Positions 49,478 through 59,477 of a DNA stretch of 64,000 nucleotides are shown piece after piece; positions within the stretch are counted from its first letter, which is position 1; the number at the start of each line of letters is the position of its first letter. The stretch spans positions 352,317 to 416,316 of the forward strand of contig JBEKTD010000004.1 of assembly GCA_049516395.1 (NCBI GenBank), written 5' to 3'. The DNA is from Fen-1362 sp049516395 (lineage in GTDB: Bacteria; Planctomycetota; Phycisphaerae; Sedimentisphaerales; Anaerobacaceae). A program made the translations under genes and the position numbers. The notes below the pieces were generated by a model. That model had not been told where the DNA came from. It did not search any database and saw only the letters and a program-made list of their open reading frames with translations.

Positions 49478-51013
49478 ATGGCGTCCGATGGCAGTCAATT
49501 ATCACGTCGAGAGTTCTTAGGTAGGACCACGCAATTTGCAGCCGGGGCCATCGCGGCAGGAATGCTGGCCTCATGTGCTAAACCAACGGCGGCGCCGATG
49601 GCAAATAGCCGCATTATCGGGGCTAACGACCGCATTAATATAGCGATAATCGGGGTGCGAGGCCGGGGGATGGCCCAGGCGAAGGGCTTTGCGCAGATAT
49701 CGAACGTGAGGATAAAGACGTTATGCGATATTGACGCGAACCTTTTTGCCGAGTGGGTAAAGAAAATCGAGGATATTCAGAAATTAGCGCCGGGAACCGA
49801 GAAAGACCTTCGGCGTGTATTCGAGGACAAAGATATAGACGCCGTGGCGATAGCTACGCCGAATCACTGGCATGCGGTTGCAACAATCTGGGCTCTTCAA
49901 TCTGGCAAACACGTTTTTGTTGAAAAGCCGTGTTCGCACAATATCTGGGAGGGTCGCAAAATGGTCGAGGCTGCGAACAAGTATGGCCGAATTGTCCAGT
50001 GCGGTTTCCAGAATCGCTCGCTTAAAAATGTGCAGCAGGCAATCAAATTTCTGCACGAGGGCGGCATAGGCGAGGTTTATATGGCACGCGGGTTGTGCTA
50101 CAAGGCACGCGACCCGATCGGCAAGGTTCCTGACGGGATTGGGACGGGGCCTGCGTATAAGTACTTCGTCTGGAACAATCCTGGCATAAACTACGACGCG
50201 GATTATATGAGCAGGGTTGATTACGATATGTGGCTGGGGCCTGCGCTGGTAAGGCCGTTCAACTATAACCGCTTTCATTATAACTGGCACTGGAACTGGG
50301 ACTACGGCAACGGCGATATAGGCAACCAGGGGCCGCATCAGTTCGATATCGCAAGATGGGGGCTGAATAAAAACGAGCACCCGGTAAAGATTTCCTCGAT
50401 GGGCGGATATTTCGGGCCTGAATCGGACCAGCAGACGCCTAATACGCAGTCGGCGACCTTCGAATACGCTGACGGCAAGATTATGCAGTTCGACGTGCGG
50501 GGGATTTTCACGAATGACGAGGCGGCGATGTTCGAGATGATTAAAAAATCCGAGGCGGCTGCGGACCCCAACGCCGCACCTAAAATCGTGGAGGAGCTTG
50601 CGAAAAGACAGGACGGCATTACGGTTGGCAATCTTTTCTACGGCACAAAGGGCTGGATGTATCTTAACGACACGGTCTGGAAAACATATTTCGGCAGGAA
50701 AAATGAGCCGGGGCCGTGCTCGGGGACATCGGAGGAATCCGCAGATCCGAACGACCCTGCGGGCTCGGGCTCGCAAAACCATTTCGTTAATTTCATAAAC
50801 GCGCTTCGCAGCGGCAAAAAAGAAGACCTCACCTGCCCGATAGAAGCTGGTTTTATGTCAACGGCTCTGCCTCATCTGGCGAATATCTCGTATCGCTTAG
50901 GCAGGACGCTTACCTTCGACGGCAAAAACGAAAAATTCGTCTCCGACTGGCAGGCAGACAGGATGCTTACCAGAAACTATCGAAAACCTTATATCGTGCC
51001 AGAAAAGGTTTAA
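49478..51013 (+). CDS. Tat-exported Gfo/Idh/MocA oxidoreductase
   Basis: A 511-residue secreted dehydrogenase-like protein. The Tat signal is SQLSRREFLGRTTQFAAGAI with twin Arg and a later LASC that could be lipidated. The Rossmann motif is IAIIGVRGRGMAQAKGFAQ, then VEKPCSHNIWEGRKMVEAA with the catalytic Lys, and GNQGPHQFDIARWGL with the catalytic His. The insert FHYNWHWNWDYGNGDIGNQG is typical of the large extracytoplasmic planctomycete branch of the family. AAGGAG lies upstream of the ATG. It heads the carbohydrate locus and shares a leader element with the divergent TAXI gene. Confidence 0.93.
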   Translation: MASDGSQLSRREFLGRTTQFAAGAIAAGMLASCAKPTAAPMANSRIIGANDRINIAIIGVRGRGMAQAKGFAQISNVRIKTLCDIDANLFAEWVKKIEDIQKLAPGTEKDLRRVFEDKDIDAVAIATPNHWHAVATIWALQSGKHVFVEKPCSHNIWEGRKMVEAANKYGRIVQCGFQNRSLKNVQQAIKFLHEGGIGEVYMARGLCYKARDPIGKVPDGIGTGPAYKYFVWNNPGINYDADYMSRVDYDMWLGPALVRPFNYNRFHYNWHWNWDYGNGDIGNQGPHQFDIARWGLNKNEHPVKISSMGGYFGPESDQQTPNTQSATFEYADGKIMQFDVRGIFTNDEAAMFEMIKKSEAAADPNAAPKIVEELAKRQDGITVGNLFYGTKGWMYLNDTVWKTYFGRKNEPGPCSGTSEESADPNDPAGSGSQNHFVNFINALRSGKKEDLTCPIEAGFMSTALPHLANISYRLGRTLTFDGKNEKFVSDWQADRMLTRNYRKPYIVPEKV

Positions 51014-51069
51014 ATTAATCCTGTTTTATTTACAGCGATTTCTATTTTAGACAATAGAGCGGATAAAGT

Positions 51070-51098
51070 TTGACAGTTCGAATCAGGGAATCTACGAT
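51070..51098 (+). promoter_or_regulatory. Candidate promoters ahead of the DUF5060/GH gene
   Basis: TTGACA (51070-51075), 17-base spacer, TACGAT (51093-51098). A second -10-like TATAAT lies at 51279-51284 without a good -35. The rest of 51014-51386 holds no gene; it becomes very AT-rich from 51250. Confidence 0.45.
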
Positions 51099-51386
51099 CT
51101 TTAAACTGAACAGGGAAGAGCCTTGTTCTATTATAACAACGGAATGTAAATGGCAGGCACGATACGGGGAAACCGGCGAGGAAACGTCTTTAATCATTTT
51201 TGCCTTTCAAACAGAGCATCATTGATTTTGGCTACTGGATCCTCTCAAAAATTTGATTTTTAAATTAAATATTTGCTTTATAATCTCATATGTTTTGCTT
51301 TTTGGCTATTAGTAAGGGCCAGAAAAAATGTAATAGTTTACTTATTTTCATTAAGTGAATTACGCAGAAAAAAACGGTGAAGAATT

Positions 51387-53549
51387 ATGAAAAAAGTAAT
51401 ACATTTTCAATCTGCACTTATAATTGTCTTGCTGAGTTCGTTAACAAATCAGGCCAATGCTGTCTCTATAACTTCAATTTCACAAAATGCCTCATCTGTT
51501 GGAAGATTCGAGAAATTCGAGATGACTTTTACCCTGGACCGGACGTATAGCAATCCTTTCGATATAAACATCATTGATATAATGGTCACTATCAATAAGC
51601 CCGACGGCAAGGCGGCAGTTGGGGCCTTTTATTACAAGGAATACGATTTAGATACGGACGGTAACTACATCAACGGCAAAAATCCGTGCTGGAAAGTGCG
51701 CTTCGCGCCGGCTCAACTGGGCGTCTATAATATCAGCCAAATCAGAATTATCGACCAAAACGGCACCTATACATCCGACCCCAATATTAGTTTTACCTGT
51801 GTCGAAAGCGGTAAAAAGGGATTCATCAGGGTTGACCCGAATAATCGGGCATTTCTGAAGTATGACGATGGAAGCACCTGTCTGAATATCGGCCAGAACA
51901 TCGGCTGGATCTACGGCAGGATTCCCGCCTGGGACAAATATCTGACTAAATTACATAAAGCGGGCGGAAACTGGGTTCGGCTGTGGATGTGCCGGTACGG
52001 GACCGATGGGGGAACGCTGCTGGAATGGAAAGACGGGACATACAGCGGATATTTTCAGGGGGCGGGAAAGCTGTCGATGCAGATTGCGCTTCGATTGGAC
52101 AGATATCTCGAAATCGCGGAGCAAAACGGGATTAACATTCAGCTTTGTCTTCAGCATCACGGCCAGTTCAGCACAACCGCAAATCCCGACTGGAACGACA
52201 ATCCTTATCGAGACGCGGCAGGCGGCTGGCTGAGCAATCCGGAGCAATTTTTCACTGACGCAGAAGCAATAAAATACACAAAAAACAAATATCGTTATAT
52301 TGTTGCGAGGTGGGGGTATTCACCATCGATATTCGCTTGGGAACTTTTTAACGAAGTGGAGTACACCAACGGCTGGAACAATAATCGGGAAAGCGTGGTC
52401 AAATGGCATGATATAATGGCCAAATATATTCACAGCATAGACCCTTATCAGCACCCGGTAACCACCAGCAGTCACGGCAGCGGTTTTGAAAATTTATGGA
52501 ATTTGCCGGATATCAACCTGGTCCAGGAGCATTACTATGGACCTGACACGATTCACATATTCGAGCGGGTTGCCTCAATACTGGCGAGATACAATAAGCC
52601 GGTGATTATGGCGGAGTTCGGATTAGGGGGTAAACCGGAAGGAAGTCGACAGCAGGAACCTATGGCAACACAACTGAAGGAAGGACTGGAAATGCATAAT
52701 GGCATCTGGGCAAGCTTCTTTGTCAAAAGCAGCGGGCATATGTGGTGGTGGGATAATTATATCGACCCGTGTAATCTTTACGGAGTATATACGCCGCTTG
52801 CTATTTATACTAAAAACGAGAATCTTGCGAACTACAATTTAGTCAAGGCGCAGAGGGCTGTTTCGGGAACCAAGGCCTATTATGCCATTCCGGGACTTAA
52901 CGCATTCTGGGCGGTATCCACTACGAAGGAGTTAACCCTTGAGGGAGATTATTTCGATGGAATGGACAACCTTTCGAAGTGGCTCCAGGGTTCGTCGCAG
53001 GAGGCACTGAAGTCGGACCCCAATTTTCATTTGAATATGCCCGCGGGAGGTAATCTTAAAATCCACATCGCAGAAGTAGCCGCCAAGGGCAACAACAAAA
53101 TTCAGGTGCTTGTCAATGGCACTGTGGCTTACGATAACGTCCAGACCAATCTCGCAAGAAATTACATAATATCGGTTCCGTTACCAGCAGGGACGCGGAC
53201 GGTGCAGATAAAAAACACCGGCGATGAATGGTTTCGTATAACTAGCTATGTATTTACTCCAGCCGATGCATCGATCCTGGAATCGATTGGCCTTTCGAAT
53301 AATAAACGCGCTTATATCTGGATTTACGACGTGAACAGCCAATACGGATTGACTGATAGCGGGACTTTCCATAACGAAAAGATGATAGTCAAAGGTCTCG
53401 ATAACGGTCAATATTTTGTCGAAGTTTACGCGACCCGCGGCGCAGGCGGGGTTATCGCTTCGGGCACGGCAAAATCCTCCTCAGGCATGTTGACTTATAC
53501 GCTGCTGGATTTCACAAAGGATATCGCTGTAAAAATCAGACCATTTTGA
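51387..53549 (+). CDS. Secreted glycoside hydrolase-like protein with DUF5060 and GH-A barrel
   Basis: The signal peptide is MKKVIHFQSALIIVLLSSLT...ANA. Residues about 27-145 form a DUF5060-type beta sandwich (VGRFEKFEMTFTLDRTYSNP, AAVGAFYYKEYDLD, WKVRFAPAQLGVYNI). A TIM barrel follows (about 150-480): WVRLWMCRYG, IQLCLQHHGQFS, a likely acid/base Glu in FAWELFNEVEYTNGW and a likely nucleophile in PVIMAEFGLGGKPEG. The C-terminal 230 residues are beta-rich accessory domains (LKIHIAEVAAKGNNKIQVLV; FVEVYATRGAGG). This arrangement matches GH5/GH39-like enzymes in planctomycete polysaccharide loci. The substrate is not known. Confidence 0.88.
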   Translation: MKKVIHFQSALIIVLLSSLTNQANAVSITSISQNASSVGRFEKFEMTFTLDRTYSNPFDINIIDIMVTINKPDGKAAVGAFYYKEYDLDTDGNYINGKNPCWKVRFAPAQLGVYNISQIRIIDQNGTYTSDPNISFTCVESGKKGFIRVDPNNRAFLKYDDGSTCLNIGQNIGWIYGRIPAWDKYLTKLHKAGGNWVRLWMCRYGTDGGTLLEWKDGTYSGYFQGAGKLSMQIALRLDRYLEIAEQNGINIQLCLQHHGQFSTTANPDWNDNPYRDAAGGWLSNPEQFFTDAEAIKYTKNKYRYIVARWGYSPSIFAWELFNEVEYTNGWNNNRESVVKWHDIMAKYIHSIDPYQHPVTTSSHGSGFENLWNLPDINLVQEHYYGPDTIHIFERVASILARYNKPVIMAEFGLGGKPEGSRQQEPMATQLKEGLEMHNGIWASFFVKSSGHMWWWDNYIDPCNLYGVYTPLAIYTKNENLANYNLVKAQRAVSGTKAYYAIPGLNAFWAVSTTKELTLEGDYFDGMDNLSKWLQGSSQEALKSDPNFHLNMPAGGNLKIHIAEVAAKGNNKIQVLVNGTVAYDNVQTNLARNYIISVPLPAGTRTVQIKNTGDEWFRITSYVFTPADASILESIGLSNNKRAYIWIYDVNSQYGLTDSGTFHNEKMIVKGLDNGQYFVEVYATRGAGGVIASGTAKSSSGMLTYTLLDFTKDIAVKIRPF

Positions 53550-53696
53550 TGTTTGAATTTTGCCGGCCGCATATAGGCAGTTAAGCTTTAGGCGTTCCTA
53601 AAAGGGGCAAGTTTTACTTGAGGAAAGAGGAAATATACAATTATCTTACAGTGTGGTAAAATACAAATATTTGTTCAAAATTGTGGAGTTGAAGCC

Positions 53697-55250
53697 ATGG
53701 AAAAAAACAACCAATCCAATAAATTTCGGTCTTCTGTAAAACATTCTCAAGTTGGTGTAGCGGCTGGCTTTTTATTTGCTGTTCTATTAATGCTGGCGGC
53801 CCCCGCTTGGGCCGATCCCATCAAGGTGTTGAATTCCAATCCCCACTATTTTTTCTACAAAGACAAACCTATTGTTCTCATCACCTCCGACCACCACTAC
53901 GGCGCGGTTATCAACCGTGATTTCGACTATACCCGTTATCTGGATTCTCTCTCCGCAGGCGGAATGAATCTTACAAGAATTTATCCGGGCGGAATGTTTG
54001 AGCCGCCCGGCAAATATAATTCCGGCAGTCCGCTTGGCCCGGCCGCCGGCAGACATATACTCCCATGGGCAAAATCCGCTCAGACCGGCGCCAATCCCAC
54101 ACTCGCTGAACCAGGTCAGCCCTCATATAAGTTCGACCTCGACAAATGGAATCCCGAGTATTTCACCCGCCTTAAAGATTTTGTTGAAACGGCAAATCGC
54201 AAAAACATCATCGTCGAAGTCGCTTTCTTCAATGGAATGTACGCGGATTGCTGGCCTCTGATGGCAATGTATCACGGCAACAACATCCAGAGTGTCGGGC
54301 AATACGAAGCCAACGATTGTGGCCTGTACACCACAATGGACCCAGGAAATGAGGATGTCGTTCGATACCAGAAAGCATACATCGCCAAAATCACGACAGA
54401 ATTAAACGAATATGACAACGTCATCTTTGACCTCTGCGATGAGCCGTCTCTGGTTGGCCGGCCTGATGGCAACATCATAGTGATGCCCGACGGCAAAGTG
54501 TCTCCATGGTTACTGGCTATGAAAGATGCCTTTCTCAAAACGGAAGAAGCTTTACCCAAAAAACATGTTCTCGGGCAAACCGTTCAGAATCTTTCACCGG
54601 ATTTTTCACGCTCTGCATGGTGCCAGTGGCTTCCAACCGAGTATGTCACTCCTGCAGGAAAAGCAATCGACAAGGATTATGCGGCCGGCAAACCAATCGT
54701 TGACGTCGAATCGGATTTCTTCGGCTTCGGTTTGACGGGGCCTTATACCGTGGAAGATATTCGCGCCGAGGGATGGTGGTTTATGTTAAGAGGCGGCGCG
54801 GGCTGCATCAACCTTAACCGCGAATACCTCCCCAAACAGGAAACCGGCGGCAATAACACGCAAACTATAATCGTGCCGCAGAAAAAAATCCTGCTCGACT
54901 TTATGAATTCCCTGAATCTTGCCGGATTGTCACGCTTCACTGATTTCGAGGGTGTGCCGTCTAATGCTTTCGCCAGTGCCCTTTCGGAGCCGGGAAAACA
55001 GTATGCGCTTTACCTCTTCCACGGCTCAAACGATGGAAAATGGGGAGCGCATTTCATCGCTAAAACAGGAACTTATCAGGATACTTTTACCCTGACGGCA
55101 GTACCGGCTGGCGAGTATAAGCTGGAATGGGTCACTCCGGCTACTGGCGCCATCATAAGCAAAGATACCATAAAATGGGCCGGCGGAAACTTAAAAGTCA
55201 CCACGCCCGTTTATTCTCTCGATATCGCGATGCGGCTGCGGGCAGATTGA
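53697..55250 (+). CDS. Secreted TIM-barrel glycoside hydrolase-like protein (DUF4038-type)
   Basis: A 517-residue exported protein: the N-terminal signal anchor is at about residues 20-40 (GVAAGFLFAVLLMLAAPAWA). It has NPHYFFYKDKPIVLITSDHH at the start of the barrel, YLDSLSAGGMNLTRIYPGGM, NIIVEVAFFNGMYADCW, a candidate acid/base Glu in VIFDLCDEPSLVG, a candidate nucleophile in IVDVESDFFGFGL, and a C-terminal beta domain (FTLTAVPAGEYKLEWVTPAT). GGAG is 8 bases before the ATG. Part of the same locus as the DUF5060 protein; both could attack one polysaccharide. Confidence 0.82.
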   Translation: MEKNNQSNKFRSSVKHSQVGVAAGFLFAVLLMLAAPAWADPIKVLNSNPHYFFYKDKPIVLITSDHHYGAVINRDFDYTRYLDSLSAGGMNLTRIYPGGMFEPPGKYNSGSPLGPAAGRHILPWAKSAQTGANPTLAEPGQPSYKFDLDKWNPEYFTRLKDFVETANRKNIIVEVAFFNGMYADCWPLMAMYHGNNIQSVGQYEANDCGLYTTMDPGNEDVVRYQKAYIAKITTELNEYDNVIFDLCDEPSLVGRPDGNIIVMPDGKVSPWLLAMKDAFLKTEEALPKKHVLGQTVQNLSPDFSRSAWCQWLPTEYVTPAGKAIDKDYAAGKPIVDVESDFFGFGLTGPYTVEDIRAEGWWFMLRGGAGCINLNREYLPKQETGGNNTQTIIVPQKKILLDFMNSLNLAGLSRFTDFEGVPSNAFASALSEPGKQYALYLFHGSNDGKWGAHFIAKTGTYQDTFTLTAVPAGEYKLEWVTPATGAIISKDTIKWAGGNLKVTTPVYSLDIAMRLRAD

Positions 55251-55412
55251 TTGCCGCTGTCTTCCGCATTCTCTGCGGCCTCTGCGATAAATAAATCCGC
55301 TTCGAAAAACAATTTGCCTGTCGGAACCATCAAGCATAAAATTACCGCTATCGTGTAATCAAACACCGGGCTGGCGGCTCTATTGAAAAAATCATTAAAA
55401 GTGAGGTGAAAA

Positions 55413-56324
55413 ATGAAAAGTGAAAACCTGTCACGTCGAATGATTCTTAAATCTGGTTTGGTTGCCTGCGCGGGAATTTGCTCGTTAGAAGCAATCGCCA
55501 AGGGAGCGGAAGAAATGAAAAAAGCAATTGAGGCAAAAAAAGAAATCCCTGTTGGAGCATCAATTTACCCTTCGGTTCCAGCCAAGACGGGCAAGGAGAA
55601 GTTTAATCTCGGAATGGCATCTTATACATTCAGGAAATTTCCCACTGAGCAGGCACTGGCGATGACCAAACGGCTGGGACTGAAATACATCAGCTTCAAG
55701 GATGTCCACATGCCGCTAAACAGCACGTCCGAGCAAATTCAAAATACAGCGGCAAAGGTAAAAGAAGCAGGGATTACGCTTTATGCCTGCGGCGTAATTT
55801 ATATGAAGAGCGAAGCGGATGTGCAACAGGCATTCGACTACGCAAAAACCGCTGGAGTTAAAATGATTGTGGGCGTGCCCAATTACGAACTGCTGGGCCT
55901 GGTCGAAAAAAAAGCAAAAGAATATGACATAAAAGTTGCCGTCCACAATCACGGGGCTGATTATCCGCTATATCCGTCGCCCGCAATCGTTTATGAAAAG
56001 GTCAAAGACCTCGACAAACGAATCGGCCTTTGCATCGACATCGGCCACGCACAGCGGTCAGGCATCGACCCGTCAGAAGCGGCGGAGAAATTCGCAGACC
56101 GACTGCTTGATTTACACATCAAAGACGAAAGTGCCGCGACCACCGAGGGCACAACGGTCGAGATGGGCAGGGGAACAATTGACCTTGTAAAACTGATGCG
56201 GACGCTGGAAAAAATCGGCTACACAGGCGTTGCTGCGTTCGAGTATGAAAAGGACGAAAACGACCCGCTGGCCGGCGTGGCTGAATCAGCTGGATATACG
56301 AGAGGCATCCTGGCCAGCATTTAA
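55413..56324 (+). CDS. Tat-type exported sugar phosphate isomerase/epimerase
   Basis: It begins with a twin-Arg-like signal (MKSENLSRRMILKSGLVACA), followed by AGICSLEAIAKG. The mature part is an AP-endonuclease-2-type TIM barrel: FNLGMASYTFRKFPTEQALA, ISFKDVHMPLNSTSEQI, VAVHNHGADYPLYPSPAIVY, IGLCIDIGHAQRSGIDPSEA, LLDLHIKDESAATTEGTTVE and VAAFEYEKDENDPLAG. The metal ligands expected of the family are present. GAGGTG lies before the ATG. The next gene starts 6 bases after its stop, so the two are co-transcribed. Confidence 0.92.
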   Translation: MKSENLSRRMILKSGLVACAGICSLEAIAKGAEEMKKAIEAKKEIPVGASIYPSVPAKTGKEKFNLGMASYTFRKFPTEQALAMTKRLGLKYISFKDVHMPLNSTSEQIQNTAAKVKEAGITLYACGVIYMKSEADVQQAFDYAKTAGVKMIVGVPNYELLGLVEKKAKEYDIKVAVHNHGADYPLYPSPAIVYEKVKDLDKRIGLCIDIGHAQRSGIDPSEAAEKFADRLLDLHIKDESAATTEGTTVEMGRGTIDLVKLMRTLEKIGYTGVAAFEYEKDENDPLAGVAESAGYTRGILASI

Positions 56325-56330
56325 ATATTT

Positions 56331-57911
56331 ATGATTTCATTAAGGCGATTAATTAATGTTTATTCATTAAGAATAATCACACTGCTGGTACTCATCCTGA
56401 ACGCCTGTCCTTCACTGGGTGCGACGTACTATATCGGTTCTACCGGTAACGATAATAACACTGGAACTTCCCAGAACGAAGCGTGGGCCACTGTCAGCAA
56501 AGTCAACGACATGTTATTTGCCCCCGGCGATACTGTGCAGTTCGAGGGCGGTAAAACCTTTAGAGGACCTCTCCAATTCGGCAGCAATGATAAGAGAACG
56601 GCCGCCGGTCGTTTGGTCATCACCTCTTATGGCACCGGCCGCGCGACGATAGACGGGGGAAGTTTGCATGCGATTGACTGCAACGGAACAGACTACCTTA
56701 CAATACAAAATATCAACGTGACAGGGCTCGGTATTAAAACCGGACAGCAGTTTGGCGGAACCGGGGTGAAAGTCGCGAACGGGAAATTCGTAATAATTGA
56801 CAACGTGGAAGCGAGCGGTTTCCGCTGGGCAGGTGTAGATATTATTAATTGCCCCGATGCCCGGATTACCAAAGTGTATGCCCATGATAACGGATATGCC
56901 GGCATCCGCGGAAAGCGCAATTTGCAGCGGCTGTATATCGGCTACTGCAGGGCGAACCATAATCCCGGGGACAGGGACATAAATGAAATCAGCGGCAGCG
57001 GGATTGAGGTTTTTAACGCGACCGACGGAATAATCGAATATTGTGAAGCAGGTTATAACGGAGGAGACCAGCAGCTTAAGAGGGGAAACGGCCCGGTAGG
57101 TATCTGGATTGCCTTTTCACATGATGTAACGATTCAGTATTGTATCGCGCATCATAACACTAACCCGACCGGAGACGGCGGCGGTATCGATCTCGACTCG
57201 GAAAGCTACAGCAATATCGTTCAGTACAATTACTGCTATGAAAATAAAAATTACGCCATTCAATTATGGCAGTGGAGCGGAAGTAACCAATGGATGGAAA
57301 AAAATATCATCCGCTATAATATTTTTGATAACGTCAAGAAAAACCTGGCGAAATCCATCTGGATCGGCCATAATGGCGATTCTGCGACCGGGATACGCGA
57401 CAATGATTTTTACAATAACCTGGTCGTAAACGAAGGGCCTGCGATTGGCCTCCAGGGCAAGAGAGTAAATAACCTGCGGTTCAGGAACAATATTTTTGTT
57501 AACAATTATTCTTCCAGCTTTCTGGTTGGCGCCAAGGAAGATATGAATTTTATTTTTCAGGGAAACTGCTACTGGTCCAGTACAGGCAAATTCATCATAT
57601 ACGGCAAATATTCCAGCATTGAAGAATGGGCCAATGCCACCGGCCAGGAGAAGGTCAACGGTAAAATCGTTGGTTTGTTCGCTGAACCCCAAATAACTTA
57701 TTGGGATGCTAACGAACCAAGACCTACGGACCCGACCAAATTGCCGCAAATGACAGCGTTTCTGCTCAAGGCGACTTCGCCCTGCATCGATAAAGGCCTT
57801 GATTTAAAAACGCTCTTTCAAATGGACCCGGGTACGCACGATTTCTTCGGCCACACAATCCCGGCCGGAGCGACTTTCGATATCGGCGCTTGTGAATATC
57901 AGAAGCAATAA
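56331..57911 (+). CDS. Secreted right-handed parallel beta-helix protein, 526 aa
   Basis: The signal peptide is at about residues 14-30 (IITLLVLILNACPSLGA). The mature part starts TYYIGSTGNDNNTGTSQNEA, the standard start of pectate-lyase-like and chondroitinase-B-like helices. It has repeated turn motifs (LTIQNINVTG, VIIDNVEASGF, ITKVYAHDNGYAGI, IIEYCEAGYNGGDQQ) and many Asn/Gly. It ends in DIGACEYQKQ, the usual C-terminal capping end of this family. Probably a polysaccharide lyase or hydrolase, with a substrate I cannot tell. It has no clear SD; it follows the isomerase by 6 bases and is probably translated by coupling. Confidence 0.88.
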   Translation: MISLRRLINVYSLRIITLLVLILNACPSLGATYYIGSTGNDNNTGTSQNEAWATVSKVNDMLFAPGDTVQFEGGKTFRGPLQFGSNDKRTAAGRLVITSYGTGRATIDGGSLHAIDCNGTDYLTIQNINVTGLGIKTGQQFGGTGVKVANGKFVIIDNVEASGFRWAGVDIINCPDARITKVYAHDNGYAGIRGKRNLQRLYIGYCRANHNPGDRDINEISGSGIEVFNATDGIIEYCEAGYNGGDQQLKRGNGPVGIWIAFSHDVTIQYCIAHHNTNPTGDGGGIDLDSESYSNIVQYNYCYENKNYAIQLWQWSGSNQWMEKNIIRYNIFDNVKKNLAKSIWIGHNGDSATGIRDNDFYNNLVVNEGPAIGLQGKRVNNLRFRNNIFVNNYSSSFLVGAKEDMNFIFQGNCYWSSTGKFIIYGKYSSIEEWANATGQEKVNGKIVGLFAEPQITYWDANEPRPTDPTKLPQMTAFLLKATSPCIDKGLDLKTLFQMDPGTHDFFGHTIPAGATFDIGACEYQKQ

Positions 57912-57962
57912 TTGAGTCCGTTTTACAAATATCGAGATGGACAGAGTTAACATGGAGGAGTA

Positions 57963-57978
57963 ACGAAAACGTTTTCGT
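57963..57978. promoter_or_regulatory. Perfect 16-bp palindromic operator, LacI-family type
   Basis: ACGAAAACGTTTTCGT, with the central CG step typical of LacI/GalR-family repressor sites. It lies 30 bases upstream of the ATG of the beta-helix gene at 58008. No LacI-type regulator gene is in the window. Confidence 0.7.
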
Positions 57979-58007
57979 ATGTTGGGCTTGTAGAAGGAGC
58001 TAGGATT

Positions 58008-59396
58008 ATGAGAAGCACTGAAACGAACGATAAACGGAAAGGGAGGGTTATTATACCGGCACGCCTGTCTTGCCGATTTGATGTTTTAGTCGTGGCGTTC
58101 TTCTATGCGGTGCTTTTGGGTGTAGCTGGGCCGCTTGGTGCAGAAACAAAGTCGCCGTCCCTGATACTATCTCATTCGGCCCGGCCGGTATCACTTAATC
58201 CATGCAGTGAAAGTCAGGTTGTCACCGTCGGCGGGACCGGGGCGGACATACCCGCTTTTACATCAGAGGCAATACAGCTTGCAGTTGACACCCTCAAGAG
58301 CAGAGGCAGAGGAACGGTCAAGCTGGGTGCAGGGACGTTCGATGTTATTGCACCGGTAAGGTTGGCCTCCGGAATCTCTCTGGTGGGTGCAGGCGATTCG
58401 ACCATTCTTCGCAAAGTCGAGGGATTTCGCAGTGCGATGGCGCTGGACTGCGGATACGGCGAGCTGAAAGTAGTCGTCAAAGACCCTCGCGGTTTCAAGG
58501 TCGGTATGGGCGTGATTATCCAGGACGCGGACAGCAACGGAGGGTGGGATCCCACTACCGCAAAGGTCACGGCCATTGACGGAAATACACTCTACATTGA
58601 CAATTACACAGTGAGGGATTATCAATCGGGCAGGGACGGAGTGGTTTCAAACGCCTGCTCGCTTGTAGAGGCAGTGGAATGCGAGGACGTCCGAATAGCC
58701 AATCTTACCATTGACGGCAACAAGGAGACAAACGACTCCCTTGGCGGTTGTCGTAGCGGGGGCATATACCTGCACAAATCGAGGAACTGTACTGTGGAAA
58801 ATGTCAAGGTCCAAAAATTCAACGGGGACGGTATAAGTTGGCAGATTACCGAGGACATCACAGTTCGCAACTGTGAGGTGACTGGGTGCGGTAATTTCGG
58901 TTTTCACCCCGGCACCGGTTCAGTAAGAACGAAGTTGGACAATTGCACCTCGCACGATAACGGGACGGACGGCATATTTGTGTGCTGGCGAGTCCAGAAC
59001 AGCAGTTTTACAGGCAACTCATCGTACCACAACGGCAGACACGGTATTTCGGTTGGACATAAAGATACCGATAATATTTTTGCGAACAACCGAATCTATG
59101 AGAATGGAAAGCACGGCGTATATCTTCGCGATGAGATTGAGCAGAACGGCGCCCATCGCAACACCTTCCGTAATAACGTTGTGGAAAACAACGGCACAAA
59201 GTCAGGCGGGTACGGATTCTATGTTGACGGGGTAACCACAGACATCCTGATTGAGTGCAACACGATTCGCAATACCACGGGCGGCGCACAGAAAGCCGGC
59301 ATTTTCATCAGCGAAAAGGCCGCAAGGGTCAGGGTCGTAGAGAATCAGATGTCGGGCCACGAGAAGGGCGATGTCGTCGACGCGTCGCGCAAATGA
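58008..59396 (+). CDS. Secreted parallel beta-helix protein, 462 aa (pectate-lyase/NosD-like)
   Basis: AAGGAG lies 8 bases before the ATG. The signal anchor is at about residues 25-46 (VLVVAFFYAVLLGVAGPLGA). The body has a start strand GGTGADIPAFTSEAIQLAVD, the NosD/pectate-lyase-3 pattern (GTVKLGAGTFDVIAPVRLAS), then repeated turns: IANLTIDGNKETNDSLGGCR, GIYLHKSRNCTVENVKVQKF, ITVRNCEVTGCGNFGFHPGT, NNRIYENGKHGVYL and FRNNVVENNGTKSGGYG. It is likely a polysaccharide lyase or epimerase acting outside the cell. A LacI-type operator precedes it, so it may be sugar-induced separately from the upstream genes. Confidence 0.87.
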   Translation: MRSTETNDKRKGRVIIPARLSCRFDVLVVAFFYAVLLGVAGPLGAETKSPSLILSHSARPVSLNPCSESQVVTVGGTGADIPAFTSEAIQLAVDTLKSRGRGTVKLGAGTFDVIAPVRLASGISLVGAGDSTILRKVEGFRSAMALDCGYGELKVVVKDPRGFKVGMGVIIQDADSNGGWDPTTAKVTAIDGNTLYIDNYTVRDYQSGRDGVVSNACSLVEAVECEDVRIANLTIDGNKETNDSLGGCRSGGIYLHKSRNCTVENVKVQKFNGDGISWQITEDITVRNCEVTGCGNFGFHPGTGSVRTKLDNCTSHDNGTDGIFVCWRVQNSSFTGNSSYHNGRHGISVGHKDTDNIFANNRIYENGKHGVYLRDEIEQNGAHRNTFRNNVVENNGTKSGGYGFYVDGVTTDILIECNTIRNTTGGAQKAGIFISEKAARVRVVENQMSGHEKGDVVDASRK

Positions 59397-59477
59397 GCAT
59401 CGGCTGGGATTTGGCGGGCTTTTGAAACCATACAAGAAAGCGGCCTGATGGATGGGGCGAATATTTTTACAGTACGG
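59395..59477 (+). repeat. Direct repeat, copy 1, upstream of the superoxide dismutase gene
   Basis: Starts GAGCATCG, overlapping the stop codon of the beta-helix gene, and continues to ACAGTACGG. It matches 60674-60747 (same GAGCATCG start, GGGCTTTTGAA, AGCG-CCTGATG, ATATTTTTACAGTACGG end) but has an extra 9-10 bases near the start. In one frame it encodes WRAFETIQESGLMDGANIFT. The remainder of 59478-59802 has no gene I can support. Confidence 0.75.

Noticed and set aside
49784..50782. A 332-codon minus-strand open frame opposite the Tat-exported dehydrogenase
   Set aside because: Shadow of a gene whose identity is clear; Arg/Val/Ile-rich with no domain.
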